A DNA stretch of 64,000 nucleotides from Doris montereyensis (taxonomy: Eukaryota > Mollusca > Gastropoda > Nudibranchia > Dorididae), in NCBI GenBank assembly GCA_037039925.1, contig JAXRKP010000238.1:289501-353500 (forward strand). The letters run 5' to 3'. Under the pieces are notes generated by a model. That model made no database searches. It was not told the origin of the DNA and saw only the letters and a program-made list of their open reading frames with translations. The position numbers and the translations under genes were made by a program. Of the stretch, positions 1 to 11,922 are shown piece after piece. Every line of letters starts with the position of its first letter. The stretch's first letter is position 1.

Positions 1-2299
1 TGCCTTTGGATTCTCTGACTGATTTCTTCTCTTAGTTTTCCTCTGAGTTAATCATTACTCCTAGGTAATTGTAGCTTTGAACTTGTTCTAAATTCTCCTG
101 GCCAATTCGAGATTTTGTGTTTTAGCTTCCCTGTATACTGGCTTTGTTTTGGTTGCTTTTACATTTACTTTCATTCTTCTTTTATTTAGTTCATTATTCA
201 TCATGTTGATATTCGACTGAAGGTCACTTTCTTGTTTTAAAACAGAACTAGATCATCGGCAAATAGAAGCATTGATCCATTTACTGGTTTGAGCTTCCAC
301 ATACCTACCTTCATTTTCTTCATTTTTGAAGATGCCTTTATGACTGAATCCATAAATGTGATAAACAAAAGAGAACTTAGGATAAAACCCTGTCTTACTC
401 CTATATCTACATCAAATTCTTCTGATACATTTCAAGCTACTCTCACTGCACATGTTGGTTTATTGTATAAAAAAAATTAATGGCTTCTATTAAAATTTGC
501 TCTACGTTGTGTTCTTTTAAGGAATGCCATAGTTCGTCTCCCTCCTCACAGTGTCAAATGCGTTTTCTATGTCAATAAAACACAGGTGCAAGTCAATGTT
601 TCTCTCAAGGAATCTTTCTATTATTGGTCTAATTGTAAATATGTGATCTTGTACACTTCTTCCTGGTCTAAATCCACTCTGGTATTCTTCAATCTGATCC
701 TCTACTCTTTACCTTAGTCTCATTTCCAGAATCCTGGCATACACTTTTCCTGGTACGCTAAGTAGTGACATCCCTCTATAGTTTGAGCATTCCATAGTTG
801 ATCCTTTCTTGTGTATTGGTACTACCATTCCCTTATTCCAGTCGTCTGGCACCAGTTTGGACTTCCATGCTTGTTGACATATTGCATGTAGTAGTTTGTC
901 TACCTCTCTCCCTTGATTTTTAATTTTTTTGATTTCCTTGGATTAACTTGATCTGCTCCTGGGGCTTTTCCTTATTCCACTTTTCTTATAGCTGTTTGAA
1001 GTTCTTCCATTGGCGTTCTTAATTTGTCGTATTGGGCATGCTTTGGTCTTTCTCATGCTCTTCATTGCTCCACAGAACAGCTTTTGATTTCCTTGATAGC
1101 TTTCTGGAAGTTTTTGTCCAAACTCTTCCCACTGTTCCTGTTTTGCTTTCCTAACTTCCTCTTTGGCGATAGTTCTTTTACTCACGTAATCTATCCTATC
1201 CTCTAGTCTCTTTGTTGGCAAGTATTTCTTCCAGGCATCCTTCTTTTCTTTGATTTTAGTCTTGACATTCTCATTCCACCATGCTGTTCTTTTCATATCT
1301 CATTTAATTTGTTTCCCTACCACAGACCTCTGCAGTACAACTGAGGAGTGTTTCTTTATATATTTGCCACTTTTCTTCTATTGTGCTTTCCTTCAGATCC
1401 ATCTGCCTTTCACTGATATATCGTTTTTATCCTGGATTGGTATATCTGCTTTACTGTAGGTTTATTTAGTTCTTCTATTTTGAGTTTAGTAGCTTTCTTC
1501 TCTTTCCTTTTCTGTTTGTTTTCTTCAGTTAATAATCTCATTTTGGCTATTACTAGGTGATGATCATTACATATTTCAGCTCCTTTGCTTACTCTAGCAT
1601 TCATTGTACTGTAAAATAGAGAACTGCTAACTATTATGTAGTCTATAGTTGACTTTTCACATCTGTCTTCATTTACTCTTGTATCATTTGTAGATATCTT
1701 TATGAGGAAAAATGTGCTAGCTATTTTCATGATATTCTTTAGGCAAAGATCTATTAGTCTCTCTCCATTTTTCTCTCATCTTTACCTATTACTCCTCCTA
1801 ATGTTTATACATTGTTGCCTACTCTAGCGTTTAAATCTCCCAAAACCATTAATTCCTGTTTGGGTTTGAGATTCTCTGCAGCTATTTATAAATCATTTTC
1901 GAAGATATCTTTTTCTTCTTTGGTGGCATCTTTGTTTGGTCCATACGCCATTAATAATTTAATTTCTCTTCCTTTTGGTTTAATATTTACCTCTAATAGC
2001 CATGGGCTTACAAATTTCCAACTTTCTAGTAGCATTTCTTGCCTTTTATGCATTAGGAGGCCTACTCCTGCTCTAGCTCTATCTTTGACATCTACACCTG
2101 AAAAGATTAAAGTATGATTTGGTCCTATATTTTCTATTCCTTGACCTTTTGTCTTTGTTTCTGTAATAGCCAAAATGTCTACTTTGAAATTTTCCATTTC
2201 TTCAGCTAATTCTAACTCCTTTCCATTAATTGCCTTAACATTCCATGTTCCAAAAATCACAATCCGTTTTCTTTTCCAGAGTCGTCTTCGAAAGTTCAA
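1..2299 (-). pseudogene. LINE copy 1: APE endonuclease and reverse transcriptase, broken, cut by left edge
   Basis: Remains of a non-LTR retrotransposon polyprotein. At 2299-1886 it reads as an APE-type endonuclease N-terminus ([16 protein letters not shown], then AITETKTKGQ). The frame is then broken, with homologous blocks at 1730-1410 and 1296-943, the latter a Lys-rich linker with the WWNENVKTKIKEKKDAWKK type sequence that precedes the RT in RTE/CR1-like LINEs. Further left the RT palm is readable: motif A FIDIENAFDT at about 551-597, and the catalytic box MLLFADDLVLF at 240-272. The C-terminus is outside the window. Two related copies lie at 45.3-47.2 kb and 58.8-60.2 kb. LINE identity is secure; the clade (RTE-like) is inference. 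Several stops and frameshifts make this copy dead as written. Confidence 0.85.
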
Positions 2300-2339
2300 G
2301 CCGGGTATATCATTGCATATATTACTTTGAATCAGGTTG

Positions 2340-2755
2340 TTTTGGATAAGCAGGGGATTAGCCCACTGTACCCTAGATAGATGGTTGGGCTACCACCTTG
2401 AGGCCCCCTACCGGGCTTTGTTATTTTCTGTCAGGGTTAACTCCCTTAGCCTTTGGTCAGTCAAGACCGGCCTGCAAGGCAGCAGGAGACTCGTGGAGGG
2501 CGGGATCATCTACTCCCCGTACAGGTGCTTACCTGTCTACTGCCCAGTTTGTTATTTTCTGTCATGTTTAATTCCCTTAGCCTTTGGTCACCCACGACCA
2601 GCCTGCAATAGAGTAGGTTGTTTTCTGTCAAGGTTAACTCCCTTAGTCTTACCGCCTGCAAGGCAGCAGGAGACTCGTGGAGGGCAGGACCGCCAAATCC
2701 CCGTACAGGTCGACTGCCCGATTCCCTGTAATCTATTATATAATATGTGGGCTGT
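2340..2755 (-). repeat. Reiterated 5' UTR monomers of LINE copy 1
   Basis: Directly upstream of the LINE reading frame (higher coordinates, as the element is on the minus strand) lie three imperfect tandem monomers. They start near 2430, 2560 and 2627 with GTTAACTCCCTTAG followed by CCTGCAAGGCAGCAGGAGAC; the middle one is shortened. The same monomer occurs as about two copies at 59045-59210, upstream of LINE copy 3. Tandem 5' monomers are known in some LINEs as internal promoters; a promoter role here is inference. Confidence 0.7.
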
Positions 2756-2871
2756 TTGGTCTGAGTTGCTATTCTTTCATTTCCTCTGCCTTTGTTATCT
2801 CCTGTTCAGTTTCTGCAATCTGCAATCATTCATCTTTTCCTCCCAAAAAACTCAAACGTAAATCCTAAAAC

Positions 2872-2945
2872 GCGAAGCAGCCAGTAGCACACGATCGGAC
2901 TTGAAAGGTCGAACTAAACAAGCTCGAAGCAGAGCAAGATCGGAC
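2872..2945. repeat. Left part of a degenerate ~45-bp tandem repeat
   Basis: Two units of the form CTCGAAGCAG...CAAGATCGGAC. The array continues at 11346 on the far side of the transposon, so element A inserted into a minisatellite. Confidence 0.55.
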
Positions 2946-3518
2946 TAGTCGGGCAGATGAGAAAGGTGTCTATCGTCCCCCCCAGGATCCTTCCAAACCA
3001 CTTTTAAAATACACTTATCTATATTTTACATTAGATTATTGATGTTCCCAGATTTAAAAATTGCACGTTCTTTTTCTAGACGGAGTTGAAAGCTTTCAAT
3101 CCTGCAAGCGAAAAATTTAACGCGGTTCGCGGCTAAGCGAGCACCGGTCTGTGTTTACAAATAAAAAAATTAGAAGTCTATTCATCAGTGATGGATTTAA
3201 ATACTCTTTTCGCATAATTTCATTATACATGATTATTCACTGTTCTTAAATACATAGAACACCCGCTGGCGAAGCTCTATTTCAGAATACAAGCTCATCT
3301 AAAACTAAAACAGTTAATTATGATTTACACACTACACTTAGATCTAGATCTAGACAAGTCATAAAATGTAGGTCGTGTTGTGACCTTGTTTTGGACAGAC
3401 TGCTGTGTAGTCAGTCATCTCGGCTAAAATTAGCCATAACTGCTCTTTTATTGCATTATTTGTTTAGTATTTTATATTCATATAAAATGAAAACTATTAT
3501 CTTAAAATACTGCAATCT

Positions 3519-6231
3519 GTGTTTATTTTAAAATGTACATCTGCTTTTGGCACACAACGAAGCAGGCAACACAGAGATGTCGACGGATGGGGATTCCCAT
3601 TTGCCTCGCACGGTGTAACGTTACGTTTTGCATGGAGAGTGTATTTGGTTTGGTTAATAAGTCGTCTTGTTGGAAGTAAAGATAGACAGAATATGCCAGG
3701 ATTTGGAGGCTTTGTCTCAGCTATCGGCGTGGTACCATCCTCAAAAACAACTGTTGCATATTATCCCAGCATCACTGAGCCAATAACAGAATACAATGTC
3801 GTAAAAGAAGTATTGAGAAGAAGCCAAAAGGCAACGCAAGAAGTGCAACAGAAATATACCATAATAACGTTTGATCTTGGTATTGTAATGAAAGCCATGC
3901 CCATTATATGGAATGAATGTTTGAAAACCCAGAAGCACCTCAAGAATACAATAACCACATAATACTCATTGGGACATTCCACGTTATTATGAATTATTTG
4001 AATATGATTGGGAAGAAGATGGCGGGTTCAGGATATTCCGAGATCATCCTTGAGGCAAATTTAGCCACGGCCGGGTGTTTGAAAGGCGTGATGTGTGGCA
4101 AACAGTTTAATAAATCAATCTGGTGTCTAAAACTTTGTGTGAAGTGTTGGAGCGTCTTCTGCTAGATGCTTTCATTGAACAAAGGACTGAATCTGCTTCT
4201 GACTCAGAAGTCTTCTCGAGTTTGATAACATTGGTAAGTGATCCCTCAAATGTGAAATTGAAGGAAGTCATTGCTGATGAAAACGTTCAAAAATATCTAA
4301 ACGACTACATGGATTTTAAGGAGGAAGTACGAAATGGAACACTTGGCAAAACTGCACAATTTCTCTTTCCTTGACTGTGGTGAAAATGTATTCATGTTGC
4401 TGTATGCTGTAAAAATTAACTTTGTCCCTGTCTACCATACTGCTTTGAGCGATATGGCGCCACTATTCTTTAGCTTTGGAGGAATGAATTACTCTCGGTA
4501 TCTGACGTGGTTTGATATGTTTTTACTGAATACTGATTACTCACATCCAGGTGCAATGGAGTTGATTAAAAAGGGCGCAATCTCTGTTGCAATGTCAATG
4601 ATTCCAGGAAATAGGTGCGCGGTAGACAAAACCATCGAAGAAACATTCATGAAGTTTTCCAAAAGCAGCTGTGGAGCAGGTGGTGCTGGTGTTACAGGAC
4701 TGTTGGAGAATTATGGAGCCTACCAAAGATGGGTCAAAACAACATCAGAGAGAGCGAAGTATTTTGAATCCACTCTTGAAATGTGCGGTTTTCCGAACAG
4801 TGATGAGTCTAAACAAGGGAGGCATTATGAGCAGTCAAGGTCAGAAATAGAAAGAAGTGAAGCTGCAGTTCAACGAACTGTTAGGGCAATTAGAGGTTTC
4901 CTTAATCCGTTTGCAATAGAGGATAAGAGCCATCTGTATGTGCTTTCTTCTGGATCTCCCACTCCACCTTATGCAGCAGATAATGTTTTGAGGGCCGGGC
5001 AAATCGGTTGCACCGAAAGAGACAAATTTATTGATCAAAGATTAAAATGTACAGATGAAGAACACAAAGACTTTTCGACAGAGTAAAACAACTGAAGTTA
5101 AAAACAATGGAAAACACAAATAAAATAACAAAATTTACAAATTCAAAGGGGAAAATTATTCAAATCAAAGAACAAGGAGATTTAGCTTTTCAACTTTTAG
5201 TCAAGTCTCAATTGTTAGCAGAACCATCAGCATTGAAGAAATGATGACATACTGCCTGACACCAGTCCCGCATTGCTTGGGTACACCAGACGGGTTTATG
5301 GCCAAGACAAACAAAGCTACCGCAGTTCAGTTTGTTGCACGTGATGCACATGATTCTATGTATCCATCTTCAACCAGAGGCGAAACCATTTACATTGAAG
5401 ATGGGAATGTTGTATTTTATACACTCAAGGAGTTGCAGCCAACGTTTGAGTTGATAATATGTTTACAGGTCCTTGACAGATTAGCAAAGAAGACGGACGT
5501 TATTTTTTCAACGGATTCGTATAAACGATATTCCCTTAAAGCACAGAAAAGACTTCGTCGTGGAGTGAGTGAGAAGTTCATCATTGAAGGAATACACCAG
5601 AGGAAACCTGCAGACTTCAAATTATTTCTTCAAAAGGATGAAAACAAAGTGCAATTTATCAATTTGATGGAACGCGTCTGGGGAGGGCAACGTGCCGCAA
5701 AAAGACTTCAGGGAAGAAATGTCTTCTTTGTCAATCAAGGTGTGGTTCATCAGATGGTATCTGAAGATGGTGAGACTGTGCAGCCCTTAGAAATTCATGA
5801 ATTGCGGTCAAACCAGGAAGAAAGTGACACGAGAATAATCCTGTACCTTAATCATGCCAAGGTAAATGAGTACAAACAGGCCGTCGTGTCCTCACCAGAC
5901 AGTGATGTTTTTTTCATCCCCCTACACCATGTACACCATTTGGCACCTCTGGTTGTTTTCTTTGACACAGGTTTTGGATCACACAAGCGCCTTTACAACA
6001 TGTCTGAATTGGCTGAAGATCTTGGACAAGTACATTGTGCTGCTCTTTTAGGTCTCTACTGCTTTACAGGAGAGGACTGCAATTGTGCTTTCCGAGGAAA
6101 AGGAAAGATGATACCCGTAAAGAAACTGGAGAAGAAAACCTGTGTACAAAGAAGCTTTTGGAAAACTAGGCTGTTCATGGAATGTTCAGGATAACATCAT
6201 TGACAAACTCGAAACGTTCGTCTGCTACATG
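3519..6231 (+). pseudogene. Element A protein, N-terminal three quarters (frameshifted)
   Basis: Encodes most of a protein type abundant in invertebrate genomes and, as I recall, usually annotated only as uncharacterised. Visible landmarks in order: NMPGFGGFVSA near 3690; TFDLGIVMKA at about 3870; FHVIMNYL and MAGSG at 3975-4035; KTNKATAVQF near 5305; DSYKRYSLK near 5515; EESDTR near 5818; SPDSDVFF near 5895; then LLGLYCFTGEDC and FRGKGK at 6045-6110. The acidic motifs followed by a Gly-rich G-K-G-K loop resemble the layout of PIN/XPG-like nucleases; that is inference. Frame breaks near 3929, 4125, 4370, 5083 and 6142 are one- or two-base differences that copy B lacks. A further break near 5240 is shared with B. 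The reading frame continues at 10437 beyond copy B. Confidence 0.75.
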
Positions 6232-9200
6232 TAGTAAAGGAGGTACATATACTAAACGTCGTCCCCCCCAGGATCCTACCAAACTAACTTATTTTCATAG
6301 ATTTTGAATCCCTGAATTCATTTTTGGATGTTCCCAAAACTAAAAGTTGCACTTTTAGGAGTTACAGCGCATAAAACATGAAATGCGTTCTAAAAATTGA
6401 CACGAAAAATATCAAAAGTCTAAAGCGACAAAACATGCCCAAGTAGGGTATCAAATGAAAGGTCTCAACAAGATAAGTTCAATTATGCCGGTTATATGAA
6501 TACCCGTTGATTCGTAACCAAGATAATGTAAAAATTCTAAAAATTGACCGCGTTTTTGAATGATTACCCTAAATTGATGAGGAAGCTAAAATGATTAACC
6601 ACAGACATATAGTACCCGGTAGTAATAGGCTAATGAAACTTAATCGCCTTTAAAATTCCTTTTTGTTAGTAAAGCGGTTAGTTTTGAAAAGTAGTAAATA
6701 AATCAGCTGCTTACAAGTTTAGTGTAGCTCATACAAATCATCTTCGTTCTCCACCTCGGACAAATCTGAATCATTTTCCCATGTCCCTCCATCATCTGAG
6801 TGGTCGTCATCTGACTGTGTTTGAGTTGCAGCTTCTAGAAGGTCTTCAAGATTTGATGGAAGAATCTTGTCTTGTGTCCAGACCGGCTCTGAAAGCCCCA
6901 TCTCTCCAGTCATCCATCCATGGTCTGTTGCAGGTGGCATCTCATATATCCCAACATCTGCTAGTTTCCACTGACGCACACGGTAGTTCACACGCAATAT
7001 ATGAGGTACTAGCGATTGTCTGCAAGGCGGAAGCCGAGCAAGGTCAACCCTGGAGGACTTTGATAGTTGATTTGTTTCTCCTACCATCTTTTTCAACATG
7101 AGGGCTCTTACTGCATTAACGCTTTTCATTCTGGGGAACCCATACATGTAGCAGACGAACGTTTCGAGTTTGTCAATGATGTTATCCTGAACATTCCATG
7201 AACAGCCTAGTTTTCCAAAAGCTTCTTTGTACACAGGTTTCTTCTCCAGTTTCTTTAGGGGTATCATCTTTCCTTTTCCTCGGAAAGCACAATTGCAGTC
7301 CTCTCCTGTAAAGCAGTAGAGACCTAAAAAGAGCAGCACAATGTACTTGTCCAAGATCTTCAGCCAATTCAGACATGTTGTAAAGGCGCTTGTGTGATCC
7401 AAAACCTGTGTCAAAGAAAACAACCAGAGGTGCCAAATGGTGTACATGGTGTAGGGGGATGAAAAAAACATCACAGTCTGGTGAGGACACGACGGCCTGT
7501 TTGTACTTATTTACCTTGGCATGATTAAGGTACAGGATTATTCTAGTGTCACTTTCTTCCTGGTTTGACCGCAATTCATGAATTTCTAAGGGCTGCACAG
7601 TCTCACCATCTTCAGATACCATCTGATGAACCACACCTTGATTGACAAAGAAGACATTTCTTCCCTGAAGTCTTTTTGCTGCACGTTGCCCTCCCCAGAC
7701 GCGTTCCATCAAATTGATAAATTGCACTTTGTTTTCATCCTTTTGAAGAAATAATTTGAAGTCTGCAGGTTTCCTCTGGTGTATTCCTTCAATGATGAAC
7801 TTCTCACTCACTCCACGACGAAGTCTTTTCTGTGCTTTAATGGAATATCGTTTATACGAATCCGTTGAAAAATAACGTCCGTCTTCTTTGCTAATCTGTC
7901 AAGGACCTGTAAACATATTATCAACTCAAACGTTGGCTGCAACTCCTTGAGTGTATAAAATACAGCATTCCCATCTTCAATGTAAATGGTTTCGCCTCTG
8001 GTTGAAGATGGATAAATAGAATCATGTGCATCACGTGCAACAAACTGAACTGCGGTAGCTTTGTTTGTCTTGGCCATAAACCCGTCTGGTGTACCCAAGC
8101 AATGCGGGACTGGTGTCAGGCAGTATGTCATCATTTCTTCAATGCTGATGGTTCTGCTAACAATTGAGACTTGACTAAAAGTTGAAAAGCTAAATCTCCT
8201 TGTTCTTTGATTTGAATAATTTTCCCCTTTGAATTTGTAAATTTTGTTATTTTATTTGTGTTTTCCATTGTTTTTAACTTCAGTTGTTTTACTCTGTCGA
8301 AAAAGTCTTTGTGTTCTTCATCTGTACATTTTAATCTTTGATCAATAAATTTGTCTCTTTCGGTGCAACCGATTTGCCCGGCCCTCAAAACATTATCTGC
8401 TGCATAAGATGGAGTGGGAGATCCAGAAGAAAGCACATACAGATGGCTCTTATCCTCTATTGCAAACGGATTAAGGAAACCTCTAATTGTCCTAACAGTT
8501 CGTTGAACTGCAGCTTCACTTCTTTCTATTTCTGACCTTGACTGCTCATAATGCCTCCCTTGTTTAGACTCATCACTGTTCGGAAAACCGCACATTTCAA
8601 GAGTGGATTCAAAATACTTCGCTCTCTCTGATGTTGTTTTGACCCATCTTTGGTAGGCTCCATAATTCTCCAACAGTCCTGTAACACCAGCACCACCTGC
8701 TCCACAGCTGCTTTTGGAAAACTTCATGAATGTTTCTTCGATGGTTTTGTCTACCGCGCACCTATTTCCTGGAATCATTGACCTTGCAACAGAGATTGCG
8801 CCCAATTAATCAACTCCATTGCACCTGGATGTGAGTAATCAATATTCAGTAAAAACATATCAAACCACGTCAGATACCGAGAGTAATTCATTCCTCCAAA
8901 GCTAAAGAATAGTGGCGCCATATCGCTCAAAGCAGTATGGTAGACAGGGACAAAGTTAATTTTTACAGCATACAGCAACATGAATACATTTTCACCACAG
9001 TCAAGGAAAAAGAGAAATTGTGCAGTTTTGCCAAGTGTTTCCATTCCGTACTTCCTCCAAAAAATCCATGTAGTCGTTTAGATATTTTTGAACGTTTTCA
9101 TCAGCAATGACTTCCTTCAATTTCACATTTGAGGGATCACTTACCAATGTTATCAAACTCGAGAAGACTTCTGAGTCAGAAGCAGATTCAGTCCTTTGTT

Positions 9201-10433
9201 CAATGAAAGCATCTAGCAGAAGACGCTCCAACACTTCACACACAAGTTTTAGACACCAGATTGATTTATTAAACTGTTTGCCACACATCACGCCTTTCAA
9301 ACACCCGGCCGTGGCTAAATTTGCCTCAAGGATGATCTCGGAATATCCTGAACCCGCCATCTTCTTCCCAATCATATTCAAATAATTCATAATAACGTGG
9401 AATGTCCCAATGAGTATTATGTGGTTATTGTATTCTTGAGGTGCTTCTGGGTTTTTCAAACATTCATTCCATATAATGGGCATGGCTTTCATTACAATAC
9501 CAAGATCAAACGTTATTATGGTATATTTCTGTTGCACTTCTTGCGTTGCCTTTGGCTTCTTCTCAATACTTCTTTTACGACATTGTATTCTGTTATTGGC
9601 TCAGTGATGCTGGGATAATATGCAACAGTTGTTTTTGAGGATGGTACCACGCCGGTAGCTGAGACAAAGCCTCCAAATCCTGGCATATTCTGTCTATCTT
9701 TACTTCCAACAAGACGACTTATTAACCAAACCAAATACACTCTCCATGCAAAACGTAACGTTACACCGTGCGAGGCAAATGGGAATCCCCATCCGTCGAC
9801 ATCTCTGTGTTGCCTGCTTCGTTGTGTGCCAAAAAGCAGATGCACAATTTAAAATAAACACAGATTGCAGTATTTTAAGATAATAGTTTTCATTTTATAT
9901 GAATATAAAATACTAAACAAATAATGCAATAAAAGAGCAGTTATGGCTAATTTTAGCCGAGATGACTGACTACACAGCAGTCTGTCCAAAACAAGGTCAC
10001 AACACGACCTACATTTTATGACTTGTCTAGATCTAGATCTAAGTGTAGTGTGTAAATCATAATTAACTGTTTTAGTTTTAGATGAGCTTGTATTCTTGAA
10101 ATAGAGCTTCGCCAGCGGGTGTTCTATGTATTTAAGAACAGTGAATAATCATTTATAATGAAATTATGCGAAAAGAGTATTTAAATCCATCACTGATGAA
10201 TAGACTTCTAATTTTTAATTTGTAAACACAGACCGGTGCTCGCTTAGCCGCGAACCGCGTTAAATTTTTCGCTTGCAGGATTGAAAGCTTTCAACTCCGT
10301 CTAGAAAAAGAACGTGCAATTTTTAAATCTGGGAACATCAATAATCTAATGTAAAATATAGATAAGTGTATTTTAAAAGTGGTTTGGAAGGATCCTGGGG
10401 GGACGATAGACACCTTTCTCATCTGCCCGACTA
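6232..10433 (-). mobile_element. Element B: full-length 4202-bp copy nested inverted inside element A
   Basis: Begins at 10433 (minus-strand end TAGTCGGGCAG) and ends at 6232 (TAGTAAAGGAGG on the plus strand). It is flanked by ATG at 6229-6231 and 10434-10436, and B's own internal sequence shows that the empty target reads CTACATGTATGG with a single ATG. This is a second independent case of a 3-bp target duplication and fixes the element's ends. Near-identity to A over its whole length means recent insertion. Subterminal inverted repeats CGTCCCCCCAGGATCCT lie near both ends. Confidence 0.9.
6719..9845 (-). pseudogene. Element B protein, frameshifted but nearly complete
   Basis: The same protein as in element A, here running uninterrupted from about 9845 down to the stop at 6719-6721. 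Pieces: 9845-9516, 9537-9001, 9044-8775, 8805-8131, 8134-7808, 7811-7182 and 7147-6719. The last piece gives the C-terminus missing from A's left half: MYGFPRMKSVNAVRALML, LPPCRQSL, then an acidic tail ending DDLYELH. Breaks private to B include the region near 8805 (TTAATTGGGCG against TTAAAAAGGGCG in A) and an extra T in a T-run near 7327. Because breaks in A and B mostly differ and fall in homopolymers, some are probably assembly errors. The N-terminus is short for the family as I remember it, so a 5' exon may be missing or unrecognised in the 570 bp of leader. Confidence 0.75.
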
Positions 10434-10436
10434 ATG

Positions 10437-10861
10437 TATGGGTTCCCTAGAATGAAAAGCGTTAATGCAGTAAGAGCCCTCATGTTGAAAAAGATGGTAG
10501 GAGAAACAAATCAACTATCAAAGTCCTCCAGAGTTGACCTTGCTCGGCTTCCGCCTTGCAGACAATCGCTAGTACCTCATATATTGCGTGTGAACTACCG
10601 TGTGCGTCAGTGGAAACTAGCAGATGTTGGGATATATGAGATGCCACCTGCAACAGACCATGGATGGATGACTGGAGAGATGGGGCTTTCAGAGCCGGTC
10701 TGGACACAAGACAAGATTCTTCCATCAAATCTTGAAGACCTTCTAGAAGCTGCAACTCAAACACAGTCAGATGACGACCACTCAGATGATGGAGGGACAT
10801 GGGAAAATGATTCAGATTTGTCGAGGTGGAGAACGAAGATGATTTGTATGAGCTACACTAA
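10437..10861 (+). pseudogene. Element A protein, C-terminal piece
   Basis: Continues the protein of 3519-6231 after the nested copy. It starts in the Met-Tyr-Gly-Phe-Pro motif, passes KSVNAVRALMLKKMVG and LPPCRQSLVPHILRVNYR, then a Ser/Asp-rich tail (SDDDHSDDGGTWENDSDLS). A one-base loss near 10822, relative to B, shifts the last residues before the stop. The stretch 10862-11345 is the element's 3' untranslated end. Confidence 0.75.
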
Positions 10862-11345
10862 ACTTGTAAGCAGCTGATTTATTTACTACTTTTCAAAACT
10901 AACCGCTTTACCAACAAAAGGAATTTTAAAGGCGATTAAGTTTCATTAGCCTATTACTACCGGGTACTATATGTCTGTAGTTAATCATTTTAGCTTCCTC
11001 ATCAATTTAGGGTAATCATTCAAAACGCGGTCAATTTTTAGAATTTTTACATTATCTTGGTTACGAATCAACGGGTATTCATATAACCGGCATAATTGAA
11101 CTTATCTTGTTGAGACCTTTCATTTGATACCCTACTTGGGCATGTTTTGTCGCTTAGGACTTTTGATATTTTTCGTGTCAATTTTTAGAACGCATTTCAT
11201 GTTTTATGCGCTGTAACTCCTAAAAGTGCAACTTTTAGTTTTGGGAACATCCAAAAATGAATTCAGGGATTCAAAATCTATGAAAATAAGTTAGTTTGGT
11301 AGGATCCTGGGGGGACGACGTTTAGTATATGTACCTCCTTTACTA

Positions 11346-11475
11346 GACCGACTTCGAAATCAAACTAAAAATCTCGAAGCAGTCAAGATCGGGCTCAACG
11401 GTTGAGCTAAAAGAAACTCGAAACAGTCAGGATTGGATTTCAAAGCTAAAAAAAACCTCGAAGCAGCATAGGATT
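11346..11475. repeat. Right part of the ~45-bp tandem repeat
   Basis: About three units beginning CTCGAAGCAGTCAAGATCGG, CTCGAAACAGTCAGGATTGG and CTCGAAGCAGCATAGGATTG. They match the units at 2872-2945 left of element A. Confidence 0.6.
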
Positions 11476-11885
11476 GGAACTCGGGGGTCTATCTTAACCA
11501 AGGCCTCCTTTGGCTTAATAAGATTGGAGCAGTGCAAGATCGAAGTTCGAGCCTCGATCGGGAACGGGGGAGACATGGCGTGTGGCGACTCCTCTCACTC
11601 ATACCTCACATCTTCGCAGTCATCTGCTCAGTGCATGACGTAGGGTTGTGCACCGGTGCACGCATTCGCATTTGGCCTAGATCTAGATCTAGTGTTTTTT
11701 TTTTAACAAGGCCTAGATCTAGTTCTACACGGAAACACGCACGTGGACACAGTGAGGTCGAACCATTGTAGATCAACTCAGTTTCTCCTTAAGGTCTTGT
11801 CACGGTACATGAATGAGAGAGGGGGCTATAATAGCAAATTGGTTCCATAAGCCTCATTACAAGATTATGATTATTATCTTCATGA

Positions 11886-11922
<37 letters not shown>

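Larger units (their letters stand above)
2946..11345 (+). mobile_element. Element A: outer copy of a ~4.2-kb DNA transposon, split by an inverted copy of itself
   Basis: The left part is 2946-6231 and the right part 10437-11345; together they make about 4.2 kb, matching the uninterrupted copy B. The ends are TAGTCGGGCAG (left) and CCTCCTTTACTA (right), flanked by the trinucleotide GAC at 2943-2945 and 11346-11348, which reads as a 3-bp target duplication. Just inside the ends lie longer inverted repeats: CGTCCCCCCCAGGATCCTTC near 2974 and its inverted relative near 11300-11318. It encodes one long protein in pieces. It does not show the CACTA ends or the TWA target of the common 3-bp-TSD superfamilies I know, so its superfamily is left open. 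Confidence 0.85.

Noticed and set aside
2337..2861. 174-codon plus-strand frame
   Set aside because: It is antisense to the LINE 5' UTR monomers and inherits its openness from them.
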